Under the pieces are notes generated by a model. It saw only the letters and a program-made list of their open reading frames with translations. It searched no databases and was not told where the DNA came from. A program made the translations under genes and the position numbers. DNA of 64,000 bases from JALOOX01 sp964557955 (GTDB taxonomy: Bacteria > Desulfobacterota > Syntrophobacteria > Syntrophobacterales > Syntrophobacteraceae), in contig CAZLCS010000007.1 of NCBI GenBank assembly GCA_964557955.1, forward strand, positions 1-64,000. The letters run 5' to 3'. Positions within the stretch are counted from its first letter, which is position 1. Each line of letters opens with the position of its first letter. Positions 14,767 through 22,825 of the stretch are shown piece by piece.

Positions 14767-16395
14767 ATGTTTTGCTACCAGTGTGAACAGACGGCAAAAG
14801 GCGCAGGCTGTGAGAAGATGGGCGTGTGCGGCAAGCAACCCGATGTGGCGGCCCTTCAGGATCTCCTGACCCATGCCATGAAGGGGCTGGCCCTCTTCGC
14901 GGTGGAGGGGCGCAAGGTGGGGGTGAACGATCGCGAGACCAATGTGTTCACCTGCGAGGCCATGTTCTCGACCCTCACCAACGTGAACTTCGACCCCAAG
15001 GACATCGTGGTGTTCATCAAGCGCGCCGTGGAGCTGCGGGACGGCTTGAAAGCCAAGGTGAAAGCGGCGGGCGGCAAAGTGGACTTCGCCGAGGATGCCG
15101 CGACCTTCACCCCGGCTTCGACCCTGGAAGGCATGATCGCCCAGGGAGAACAGCACGGCCTGAAGTCCGACCCTTCCATCGACCCTGACATCCTCTCCCT
15201 CCAGCACACGGTGCTCTTCGGCCTCCGCGGCGTCAGCGCCTACGCCGACCACGCCCAGATCCTGGGGCAGGAGGACGACAGCGTCTACGCTTACATCCAT
15301 GAAGCCCTCGCCGCCCTGATGAACAAAAACCTCGGGCTCAACGACTGGGTGGGGCTGACGCTCAAGTGCGGCGAAGTGAACCTCAAGGCCATGGAGCTCC
15401 TGGATGCGGGCAACACGGGAACCTACGGCCACCCCGTCCCGACGAAGGTTCCTCTCGGGCACCGCAAGGGCAAGGCCATCCTGGTCTCGGGCCACGACCT
15501 CAAGGACCTGGATGAGCTCCTGAAGCAAACCGCCGGCAAGGGGATCGACGTGTACACCCACGGCGAGATGCTCCCGACCCACGGCTACCCGAAGCTCAAA
15601 GCGTACCCTCACTTCTACGGCCATTTCGGAACGGCCTGGCAGAATCAGGCCAAGGAATTCAGCCAGTTTCCGGGCGCCATCCTCATGACCACCAACTGCA
15701 TCCAGCGACCCCAGAGCGCTTATGCCGAGAACATCTTCACCTCGGGCATCGTGGGCTGGCCGGGCGTCCCGCACATCGGAAACCGGGATTTCAGCCCGGT
15801 CGTCCAGAAGGCCTTGAGCCTCCCCGGTTTCACCGAGGATTCCAACGGCAAGGAGGTCATGGTCGGTTTTGCCAGGAACACGGTCCTGGGGGTTGCGGAC
15901 AAGGTGATCGAGGCCGTGAAGGGCAAGGCCATCCGCCATTTCTTCCTGGTGGCCGGCTGTGACGGCGCCAAGCCCGGCCGCAACTACTACACGGAATTCG
16001 TGGAAAAAGTCCCCAAGGACTGCGTGGTGCTGACCCTCGCCTGCGGGAAGTTCCGGTTCTTCGACAAGGACCTCGGGACCATCGGCGGGCTGCCCAGGCT
16101 CATGGACATCGGGCAGTGCAACGACGCCTACTCGGCCATCCAGATCGCCGTGGCCCTCGCCGGGGCGTTCAAAGTGGGCGTGAACGATCTACCCCTGTCG
16201 ATGATCCTCTCCTGGTATGAGCAGAAAGCCGTGGCCATCCTGCTGACTCTCTTCCATCTCGGTATCAAAAACATCCGCCTCGGGCCGTCCCTTCCGGCCT
16301 TCGTGACACCCAACGTTCTCGATGTCCTGGTCAAAAACTTCAACATCATGCCCATCAGCACCCCAGACGAGGACCTGAAAGCCATCCTCGGATGA
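14767..16395 (+). CDS. hcp: Hydroxylamine reductase / hybrid cluster protein
   Basis: A 542-residue Hcp. The N-terminal [4Fe-4S] motif is C3-x2-C6-x8-C15-x5-C21 (MFCYQCEQT...GCEKMGVCG), the form found in strict anaerobes. Hybrid-cluster ligands are visible in LKCGEVNLKAMELLD, TTNCIQRP, VAGCDGAKPGRNYY and LACGKFRF. Hcp reduces hydroxylamine and, in enteric bacteria, NO; it protects against nitrosative stress. GGAGGAG precedes ATG 14767. The gene sits after rubredoxin and within reach of NorR-type control, but I see no convincing regulator site directly upstream. Confidence 0.96.
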   Translation: MFCYQCEQTAKGAGCEKMGVCGKQPDVAALQDLLTHAMKGLALFAVEGRKVGVNDRETNVFTCEAMFSTLTNVNFDPKDIVVFIKRAVELRDGLKAKVKAAGGKVDFAEDAATFTPASTLEGMIAQGEQHGLKSDPSIDPDILSLQHTVLFGLRGVSAYADHAQILGQEDDSVYAYIHEALAALMNKNLGLNDWVGLTLKCGEVNLKAMELLDAGNTGTYGHPVPTKVPLGHRKGKAILVSGHDLKDLDELLKQTAGKGIDVYTHGEMLPTHGYPKLKAYPHFYGHFGTAWQNQAKEFSQFPGAILMTTNCIQRPQSAYAENIFTSGIVGWPGVPHIGNRDFSPVVQKALSLPGFTEDSNGKEVMVGFARNTVLGVADKVIEAVKGKAIRHFFLVAGCDGAKPGRNYYTEFVEKVPKDCVVLTLACGKFRFFDKDLGTIGGLPRLMDIGQCNDAYSAIQIAVALAGAFKVGVNDLPLSMILSWYEQKAVAILLTLFHLGIKNIRLGPSLPAFVTPNVLDVLVKNFNIMPISTPDEDLKAILG

Positions 16396-16476
16396 TCCAC
16401 CGGTGAAGGGGGAGTCTCGCCCACTCTCCCTTCTTGCGACTTCCGTGAAGCTGGGCGCAAATCCGTTTGCGGTTGT

Positions 16477-16503
16477 GGTGGGCACGGGTTCATCGTGCCC
16501 ACC
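16477..16503. repeat. GGTGGGCAC hairpin repeat, copy 1
   Basis: GGTGGGCACG (16477-16486) and CGTGCCCACC (16494-16503) form a perfect 10-base palindrome with loop GGTTCAT. The same element, including the following CGGAAC, recurs at 33705-33731, with another at 33645-33670. Confidence 0.75.
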
Positions 16504-16560
16504 GGAACGGGTCATCAACTCGTGCCCTCCGTTACCAGGGGTTGTCCGAAAAGCCTCGTT

Positions 16561-16649
16561 GTCATTTCGACCGAGCGCGGTGGAGAGAGAATTCCTGCCG
16601 GGTTGTCGGGGTGCGGTGAGTTGGATTTCTCGCTACCGATCGAGATGAC
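16561..16649. repeat. Imperfect palindromic REP/MITE-like repeat
   Basis: The left end GTCATTTCGACCGAGCG (16561) and right end CGCTACCGATCGAGATGAC (to 16649) are near reverse complements, giving an element of about 90 bases of a kind dispersed in many bacterial genomes. Confidence 0.5.
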
Positions 16650-16731
16650 TTTTTTAGACAAGCTCCCGTTGACGAAGGAGGGAAGCATGCGCGCACATTA
16701 AAAGCGTCGAAATCAAGGAGGGGGAATCCGT

Positions 16732-17196
16732 ATGGCAGCGGCTGGGGGTGAAGCTCCGATGCCGGATCAAGAGGAGCGGATTTATCGGACGATCGTGGAG
16801 AGCGCACGGGATGCGATGATCTATTCCGACCGGGAGGGGCTCATTCGGCTGTGGAACGACGGGGCCGAGCGGATGTTCGGCTATTCGAAGCCGGAAGCCC
16901 TGGGCCGGAGCCTGGACCTCATCATCCCCGAGTCCCTGAGGAGCCGCCACTGGGAAGGCTACCACAAGGTCATGGCGGCGGGTACGAGCCGCTATGAAAT
17001 GGACCTTCTCGCCGTCCCCGCCCTGAAGAGGGACGGAAGCCGCATTTCGGTCGAGTTCACGCTGGTGCCCATCCAGGACGACGAAGGGCGGCTTCAAGGG
17101 ATCGCCGCCATCATTCGCGACGTGACCGAGCGGTGGAACCGGGAAAAAGCTCTCCGTCAGCGACTGACGGAGCTGGAGGAGAGATTCCGGGGATAA
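16732..17196 (+). CDS. Stand-alone PAS-domain sensor protein
   Basis: A 154-residue cytoplasmic protein consisting of one PAS domain (residues about 17-135): IYRTIVESARDAMIYSDREG, LWNDGAERMFGYS, EALGRSLDLIIPE, and the closing IIRDVTERWNREKAL. A short coiled coil (ALRQRLTELEERF) ends it with no kinase or output domain. AAGGAGG precedes ATG 16732. Such short PAS proteins, including those found beside hcp in sulfate reducers, may bind heme or a flavin, or act through partner kinases; the ligand cannot be told here. The PP2C/kinase pair lies convergent downstream. Confidence 0.85.
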   Translation: MAAAGGEAPMPDQEERIYRTIVESARDAMIYSDREGLIRLWNDGAERMFGYSKPEALGRSLDLIIPESLRSRHWEGYHKVMAAGTSRYEMDLLAVPALKRDGSRISVEFTLVPIQDDEGRLQGIAAIIRDVTERWNREKALRQRLTELEERFRG

Positions 17197-17220
17197 GTTG
17201 AGGCCACACCCAGGCTGTGA

Positions 17221-17928
17221 TCAAATGATGGCAAAGACGGCGGTTATGTTGTCATGGCCGCCGTCTTCCAGGGCTGTCTCGAGCAGTATGCGGGCCTTAA
17301 GCTTGATCTCCAAGTCCAGCCGCAGCAGGTCTGCCAGGTCCTGGCGGTCAACGGCCCCGTGCAAACCGTCGCTGGAGAGCATCAGCAAGTCTCCGCCGGC
17401 TATATCAAAACGGCCGGTCTCGGGAATGCACCCTCCCTGGCCCACGCATTGATCCAACAAATGTCTCGAAGGATGGGTACGAGCTTGTTCCTCTGTGATT
17501 TCTCCCTCATCCAGGAGAAACTGCAGCATGCTCTGATCCTTGGTGATCTGCCGCACGGCTCCGTCCCGCACCAGATAGAGACGGCTGTCTCCCACCTGCA
17601 CCCAATAGGCCGTGCGGCCGTCAATCACGACGCCGGTGAGGGTTGCTCCCATTCCCTCCAAATCGGGCTTTCTTTCGGCCATTTCATGGATGGAGCGGTC
17701 CGCCTCGAAGACCAACGCCCGCAAGCGATTCTCGACATCGTGGTCAACGAGCTCAAAACGTGACAGCGCCAGGACCACCTCCTGCGCAGCAACTTCGCCT
17801 CCGGCGTGACCTCCCAAGCCATCCGCCAGGCCCAGGACCAGCGTGCCGTCGGGCAGCGGCTGCACCAGGTACCTGTCCTCATTCCGGGAACGCACCCGGC
17901 CGGCGTGGGTGATGGCGAGTGTTTCCAT
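17221..17928 (-). CDS. PP2C-family serine/threonine protein phosphatase
   Basis: A 235-residue phosphatase with the metal-binding motifs of the Stp/PP2C family: RSRNEDRYLV near residue 13, LADGLGGHAGGE (33-44), VQVGDSRLYL and the C-terminal SSDGL and GGHDNITAV. It hydrolyses phospho-Ser/Thr with Mn/Mg. ATG 17928 has AGGAG 7 nt upstream; the open frame extends further upstream without a signal. It is 52 bases downstream of a fused kinase gene, and the pair is a standard reversible phosphorylation module. Confidence 0.92.
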   Translation of the reverse strand: METLAITHAGRVRSRNEDRYLVQPLPDGTLVLGLADGLGGHAGGEVAAQEVVLALSRFELVDHDVENRLRALVFEADRSIHEMAERKPDLEGMGATLTGVVIDGRTAYWVQVGDSRLYLVRDGAVRQITKDQSMLQFLLDEGEITEEQARTHPSRHLLDQCVGQGGCIPETGRFDIAGGDLLMLSSDGLHGAVDRQDLADLLRLDLEIKLKARILLETALEDGGHDNITAVFAII

Positions 17929-17980
17929 ATTCTTGCTCCTGTCCGCGGGACCGGCATTTGATGGTCCAGGCAGGTTCCGT

Positions 17981-20047
17981 TCAAACAGCTCCAGCGGACT
18001 GCAAAATGACGCCCATCTCATCCACGAGCCTACGGCATCGCGCAGCAAATCCCTCCCCGAATCGAGCCTCGTCCCGCTGGTAAAGCTCACGCAGAGCATG
18101 GTCGTCGGCTTCCGTCATCCATTTGGAAATCATCGGGAAGACCAGGTAATCCTCGGTGTGAATGTGTCTTCTCAGAAGCGTCACGTACACATGGAGATTC
18201 TCGGCCAGGCGGACCCGGGCGGCCTGCGAGCCCAGGGCATACCCCTTGATGGCCCCTGCGGCCTCCACGATGTGGTTTCGGCCGCACTCATGCTGCAGCC
18301 GCAACCCTTCGCAATGGGCGATCAGTCTTTCCCCGGCCTTCTGCGCCACGTGAGAAAACAAGTAGAACTCTTCCTTCAGATGATGGTACCGGTCCGCGAA
18401 ATCTCGCGCGAACCGGACGGCATTGACGAAGAAATCCGCTGGGATCGTGACTCCCTCGTCGAGGTGATCGAGGACCAGAACCAGGCAGTCGAGGAAGCGG
18501 CGAATCAGGGCATGCTCCTCGATGAGGATGTCGATGGCGCTCAGCGCCTTCTTGCCCAAGACCGCAGAGCCCGTCGTCATGGTCAGACTCTCCCAGATCA
18601 CCGGCAGATCCCGTTTGGCCTCCCTCATGTTCTGGTATCTTGCGGCAGGGTCCCGGCGGCAAGCTTTGAGGATGAAGCGGGTGAGCGCCGGGTCAAGCGC
18701 CGGGGCTCTGGCCGCCGGGTCGGGAATTTCCTCCCTGAAGTCATGGCGCATCAAGGTGCACAGATCTGCATCCGGGAACGGTTTTGATCCTGTCACCATT
18801 TCATAGGCCATGATCCCCATGGCGTAGATGTCGGTTCGCTGGTCCACCGGCTCGCCGCGAATGAGCTCGGGGGCCGAATAGGCGACAGTGCCGAAGGTCG
18901 CCAGCTCATCGCAGCCCACCGGGCAGGAGAGGCCGAAATCCAGGATCTTGAGGCGTCGGCCGTCGCAAATCGTGACGTTCGATGGGTTGACGTCCCCGTG
19001 GATGAGATCGTGGCCGTGGGCGTACTCGAGCCCGTCGCACAACTGCCGCAGAAGCCGGGCAGCTGAAGGCGGTTCCAATCGCCCGGAGTGCTCCAAGAGG
19101 TGGGCCAAAGATTCGCCCTTCAGGTATTCCATGATGATGAAAAGGGTCCGGTAGCGCTCCTCGATGTCGAAGACACGAACGATGTTCTCGTGATTCAGTC
19201 GGGCGATGGTCCTCGCCTCGTTCCAGAACCCGGCCAGAAAATCCTTGCGCAGCGCCATGTCGAGTTTCAGCATCTTGATGGCCACCTCCATGTCCAGATG
19301 GGAGTGGCGGCCCCTGTAGACAATACTGTAGCCCCCGCGACCGATGATCTCGGTGGCGATGTACTTGCCGATCCTGCGATCGGCGATGGGACGCCTCGAA
19401 TCCAGTCGGTCGGCCACCAACTCGGTCAACAAATCGAGCAGTTCCGGCTGATTCCCGGAGAGGTCCTCAAACCGGGACTTGCCGAGCACCCACACCCCCA
19501 TATCGGTTTGAGCCTCGACGTGAGCGTTTTGCGGTTCTCCGGTGAGGATGGAGAGCTCTCCCACGATGTCGCCTTCGCCCCGATGGTCCACCGGGTGCAG
19601 GACCCCGTGTTTTTCCACCACCAGCAGGCATGACCCGTTCTCGATGAGGTAGGCGGATTCGGAGATTTCCCCCTGGGATATGAACCGCTCCCCCTGGCGA
19701 ATCCGCCGGTAGGAAAGACGCCTGAGCAGGGCTGAATGCCCTTCGTCGCACAGGATCTTGAGAAATTTGGTGGAGGGGTGCGCCTCTTTCTGCTCCTGGT
19801 GGACCTTGAGGAAGAACTCGCAGTCGACGCAGGAGCTTCGTTTCTCGGCGAACGTCCCCTGGACCTTGCCCCCGCAGCAGGTGCCGGCTACCGCCCAGCA
19901 GATCCGCCCGCCGTTCTGGCCCTCGTTCAAACCGTCGTAGGAAGCGTCGCTCGCTGCCGGACAGGTGCCGAGCCTGGCTGCCTCGGCACCTCCGGGCTCA
20001 CGACCGCACCGCATGAATTGCCAACAGTTGAGGCTGGACCGGGTCAT
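17981..20047 (-). CDS. CW-cysteine motif / cyclic-nucleotide domain / Ser-Thr kinase / hemerythrin fusion
   Basis: A 688-residue cytoplasmic protein with four regions. Residues 1-80: Cys-rich 'two-CW' segment (C8-W9, C14, C29, C50-W51, C57-C58, C73, C76). Residues 95-215: cNMP-binding fold (FISQGEISESAYLIENGS; GDIVGELSILTG). Residues 228-480: protein kinase with GRGGYS loop, K258 in VAIK, HGDVNPSN (350-357, HGD instead of HRD) and DFG (370-372). Residues 500-685: hemerythrin-like helical bundle with EEH (510-512), HHLKEEFYLF and HTEDYLVF carrying candidate di-iron ligands. This would couple O2/NO or redox sensing and a second messenger to kinase output. GGGAGGA precedes ATG 20047. Partner phosphatase lies directly downstream. 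Confidence 0.9.
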   Translation of the reverse strand: MTRSSLNCWQFMRCGREPGGAEAARLGTCPAASDASYDGLNEGQNGGRICWAVAGTCCGGKVQGTFAEKRSSCVDCEFFLKVHQEQKEAHPSTKFLKILCDEGHSALLRRLSYRRIRQGERFISQGEISESAYLIENGSCLLVVEKHGVLHPVDHRGEGDIVGELSILTGEPQNAHVEAQTDMGVWVLGKSRFEDLSGNQPELLDLLTELVADRLDSRRPIADRRIGKYIATEIIGRGGYSIVYRGRHSHLDMEVAIKMLKLDMALRKDFLAGFWNEARTIARLNHENIVRVFDIEERYRTLFIIMEYLKGESLAHLLEHSGRLEPPSAARLLRQLCDGLEYAHGHDLIHGDVNPSNVTICDGRRLKILDFGLSCPVGCDELATFGTVAYSAPELIRGEPVDQRTDIYAMGIMAYEMVTGSKPFPDADLCTLMRHDFREEIPDPAARAPALDPALTRFILKACRRDPAARYQNMREAKRDLPVIWESLTMTTGSAVLGKKALSAIDILIEEHALIRRFLDCLVLVLDHLDEGVTIPADFFVNAVRFARDFADRYHHLKEEFYLFSHVAQKAGERLIAHCEGLRLQHECGRNHIVEAAGAIKGYALGSQAARVRLAENLHVYVTLLRRHIHTEDYLVFPMISKWMTEADDHALRELYQRDEARFGEGFAARCRRLVDEMGVILQSAGAV

Positions 20048-20299
20048 GATGTCCTCCCTCGGGGCTCGTTACAGAACGCATCTCAGAGGTTGATTGAGGT
20101 CTGTTTCAGGACCTGATGCCGACCACTGCAAACATGCGCGATGAACCACCTGCCAAGTATGGGTTGAGCAGAGTGTAGCGATTCTCGTCGGGATCTGCCT
20201 TGACTTGAGTCAATGCGCCTTGTCCTGAAGAAGGTGAAAATGCGTTGACTCGGGGTCTCCACTTCGCGTCAGGGCTTCTTTCTCATGCTTTTTATGTAA

Positions 20300-20662
20300 T
20301 TGGGACAAGGGGTGTGGGCCATCGCAAGACTCAAACCTGCCATACCCGTGCTTTGCAGCCTGATTCTGGCGGCGCACTTCCTGAGGGAGCAGAACCTGGC
20401 CCTTGTGCTGCTCAGTATGCTCAGTATTCCTCTGCTTTTCTTCAAGAGGCCTTGGGCCGTACGAGCGATGCAAGTCTTCTTCATCCTGGCAGCGCTTGAA
20501 TGGATTCACACGACGGTCGTTCTCGTGATGGAGCGCAAGGCGATGGGATTGCCCTGGGTACGTATGGCCATCATCCTGAGTGCAGTGACTGCCCTTTCGC
20601 TTGTCTCCGCAAAATTTGTGAACAGGACAGATTTGAATCCGCAGGCACCAGACGGCCGTTAA
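20300..20662 (+). CDS. Small four-helix membrane protein, function unknown
   Basis: About 120 residues with four hydrophobic segments (IPVLCSLILAAHFL; LALVLLSMLSIPLLFF; MQVFFILAALEWIHTTVVLV; VRMAIILSAVTALSLVSA) and positively charged loops. No domain recognised. The start is unclear: TTG 20300 or GTG 20312, neither with a well-placed ribosome site. Stop is TAA 20660-20662. It precedes the membrane sensor/hemerythrin gene by 45 bases on the same strand and diverges from the kinase gene. Confidence 0.6.
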   Translation: MGQGVWAIARLKPAIPVLCSLILAAHFLREQNLALVLLSMLSIPLLFFKRPWAVRAMQVFFILAALEWIHTTVVLVMERKAMGLPWVRMAIILSAVTALSLVSAKFVNRTDLNPQAPDGR

Positions 20663-20707
20663 ACAGGGACCTGAGTCTGCTGCATTCAGAGCCCCAGGGG
20701 AGCCCCG

Positions 20708-21937
20708 ATGGAGACGAAGACCGCAGCAAGTCAGCCAGCAGCGGAAGATCATCATGCTTCCAGGATTTATCTTGCCTGCGGGCTGCTCGCCATTGCCATT
20801 TTTCTCTTGGACCTGGCGATTCCTCTGGGCGTCGCCATGGGTGTTCCTTACGTCGCCGTGATATTGATTTCTCTGTGGTCACCTCGCAAGCGGTTCACCG
20901 TTCTCGTGGCCGTTTTCTCTTCAGTGCTCGCAATGGCCGCGTGTTTTTTAAAACCTCAAGTCGCCGAAATGTGGAAAGTGGTTTTCAATCGTGCCCTGGC
21001 GCTGTTTGCCATCTGGGTGACGGCGTCGCTCGGTCTGCAACGGAAGATAACGGAAGAGAAGCGTGAGAAGGCGCTCCTGGAGCGCGAGAAAGCCTTGCAG
21101 GACGTGCGCGTTTTGCGCGGGCTGCTGCCGATTTGTGCTTCCTGCAAGCGGATAAGGGATGACCAGGGATACTGGACCCAGTTGGAAGGATACATCAAGA
21201 CCCACTCCGAGGCCGATTTCACCCATGGAATCTGCCCGGAATGTGTGGAAAGGCTCTATCCGGAGATCTATAAGCAGATGGGGAGCGATTCGGGTGCCGG
21301 GGCATCGCAGCAGGGCAAAACGTGCGAAGCTGGCGGAGAGCGAAAGGGCACTTCTCATGAGACAGAAAGGAGACGCGCCATGGGTCCCATGGAGGAACTG
21401 AGGATGGAGCATCAGGCGGTCAAGATGACCCTTCGGGTCCTGGAGACCCTTTGCCGGAGGATGGAGCAGCCCGGCGAATCCATCGACGTGCAGCACCTCG
21501 ATCAACTGCTGGAGTTTTTCTCGGTATTCGTGGACCAGTGCCACCATGGCAAGGAGGAGGAACTGCTGTTCCCTGCTCTTGAGGCTGTGGGGGTCCGAAG
21601 AGAGGGCGGTCCCATCGGGGTCATGCTCGCAGAGCACGAGCGGGGACGAGAATACGTACGGAGAATGAGTGCCAGGCTCTCGGAGTATCGAGCCGGAGAG
21701 GCTTCAGGGGGCCCGGGGTTCATTGGGGAAGCGCGAGGGTACATCGATCTTCTGAATCAGCATATCGAAAAAGAAGATGATGTTCTGTTTCCCCTTGCGG
21801 AAAAGCAACTTCCGGACCTAGAAAAAGCAGAGCTCTCCAGCGGATTCGAGAAGATCGAGGTCGAAAAGATCGGCGTCGGCAGGCACGAGGAGTTCCACAA
21901 GATGCTGGATCATCTCGAGCGCGTCTACCTGGGATGA
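20708..21937 (+). CDS. Membrane sensor with CxxC...CxxC module fused in frame to hemerythrin domain
   Basis: A single 409-codon frame. Residues 17-100: three or four membrane segments. Residues 105-135: a charged coiled-coil linker. Residues 137-190: the module GLLPICASCKRIRDD...THGICPECVERLY, a putative metal site (CASC/CPEC) common at the ends of deltaproteobacterial sensor proteins. Residues 225-409: hemerythrin/HHE bundle with EELRMEHQAVK, CHHGKEEELLFP, LAEHERGREY and HIEKEDDVLFP, all candidate di-iron ligands. At the junction AAAGGAG (21366-21372) lies 7 nt before ATG 21380, so the hemerythrin part may also be made alone. No stop separates them. Likely senses O2/NO near the membrane. Confidence 0.8.
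   Translation: METKTAASQPAAEDHHASRIYLACGLLAIAIFLLDLAIPLGVAMGVPYVAVILISLWSPRKRFTVLVAVFSSVLAMAACFLKPQVAEMWKVVFNRALALFAIWVTASLGLQRKITEEKREKALLEREKALQDVRVLRGLLPICASCKRIRDDQGYWTQLEGYIKTHSEADFTHGICPECVERLYPEIYKQMGSDSGAGASQQGKTCEAGGERKGTSHETERRRAMGPMEELRMEHQAVKMTLRVLETLCRRMEQPGESIDVQHLDQLLEFFSVFVDQCHHGKEEELLFPALEAVGVRREGGPIGVMLAEHERGREYVRRMSARLSEYRAGEASGGPGFIGEARGYIDLLNQHIEKEDDVLFPLAEKQLPDLEKAELSSGFEKIEVEKIGVGRHEEFHKMLDHLERVYLG
21380..21937 (+). CDS. Hemerythrin-domain protein (possible internal start)
   Basis: A complete 185-residue hemerythrin-like protein could be translated from ATG 21380, preceded by a strong AAAGGAG. If the fusion is not real this is the second gene of an overlapping pair; its sequence ends with HEEFHKMLDHLERVYLG. 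Confidence 0.6.
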   Translation: MGPMEELRMEHQAVKMTLRVLETLCRRMEQPGESIDVQHLDQLLEFFSVFVDQCHHGKEEELLFPALEAVGVRREGGPIGVMLAEHERGREYVRRMSARLSEYRAGEASGGPGFIGEARGYIDLLNQHIEKEDDVLFPLAEKQLPDLEKAELSSGFEKIEVEKIGVGRHEEFHKMLDHLERVYLG

Positions 21938-22016
21938 ATGCCTGCCAGATGGCATCTGGCCAGACTTGTGGCTGCGGGGTCAAACCATCCTGATCAGATT
22001 TCGAGGTATCGGGATC

Positions 22017-22700
22017 ATGAACGTTCACGTGTTGCAACATGTACCCTTCGAGGGGCTGGGAAGCATTGAATCCTGGCTGGCCACACGAGGAGCAGTCGTT
22101 CAGACGACACACTTTTTCGATTCGCCGCGTTTGCCCAGCCTGGCTGATCTCGATTTCATCATCGCCATGGGCGGGCCGATGAGCGTCCACGATGAGGCGG
22201 ACCTGCCCTGGCTGAAGGAGGAGAAGCGGTTTATCTCGGACGCAGTCGCCTCAGGGAAGGCCGTCCTGGGGATCTGCCTTGGTGCGCAGCTCGTCGCGAA
22301 TGCTCTCGGTGCCCGCGTTTATCCGGTTCCCCACAAGGAAATCGGCTGGCTCGACATCGAAAGCACCTCAAGTAGCTCCGAACTCTTCCAGTTCCCAAAG
22401 AAGACCAAGGTCTTTCACTGGCATGGGGAAACGTTCGACCTGCCCCCCGAGGCGACGCGGCTCGCCCGCAGCGCCGGGTGCGAAAACCAGGCCTTTCAAA
22501 TCGGCTCGAAAGTCATGGGGCTTCAATTCCACCTGGAGACGACGCCCGAAAGTGCAGAATCGCTCATCGCGAACTGCCGGAACGAGCTGGTTGCAGGGCG
22601 ATTCATCCAGTCGGAGGAAGAGCTCCGCAAGGTCCCGGCTTCCGCTTATGCCCGTGTCAATGCGCTCATGGCCGAGGTGCTGGCGTACCTGACGCGGTGA
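22017..22700 (+). CDS. Class I glutamine amidotransferase (GMP synthase-like)
   Basis: A 227-residue stand-alone class I amidotransferase domain. The nucleophile Cys is in GICLGAQL (near residue 86), with the catalytic His-Glu pair in LQFHLETT near residue 169; FHWHGETFDLP is typical of the guaA-like orphan group. There is no synthetase domain, so it may amidate or hydrolyse an unidentified gamma-glutamyl compound rather than make GMP. ATG 22017 is the natural family start (MNVHVLQHVPFEGLG); the longer frame to 21966 is unsupported. Confidence 0.9.
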   Translation: MNVHVLQHVPFEGLGSIESWLATRGAVVQTTHFFDSPRLPSLADLDFIIAMGGPMSVHDEADLPWLKEEKRFISDAVASGKAVLGICLGAQLVANALGARVYPVPHKEIGWLDIESTSSSSELFQFPKKTKVFHWHGETFDLPPEATRLARSAGCENQAFQIGSKVMGLQFHLETTPESAESLIANCRNELVAGRFIQSEEELRKVPASAYARVNALMAEVLAYLTR

Positions 22701-22825
22701 ATGACCACCTCCTCAAGGCCGAGGCTGAATCGGCTGTTTTGCCGCCGCTTGCTTCCCAGGGAGGGAAGAATAGCGGTTCTCACCATCCCCCTTCAACGCA
22801 CACCACAACCCGAGGAGTCATCTTC

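Larger units (their letters stand above)
16396..16731. other. Intergenic region with two dispersed hairpin repeats
   Basis: 336 bases without a gene between hcp and the PAS gene. It contains the GGTGGGCACG hairpin (16477-16503) and a longer imperfect palindrome (16561-16649). I see no RNA gene. Confidence 0.6.

Noticed and set aside
13879..15939. Very long antisense open frame (686 codons) opposite the ABC ATPase, rubredoxin and hcp
   Set aside because: It is the mirror of GC-rich real genes, has no ribosome site and crosses three genes on the other strand. Other long antisense frames, such as those opposite relA/spoT and degP, were rejected likewise.
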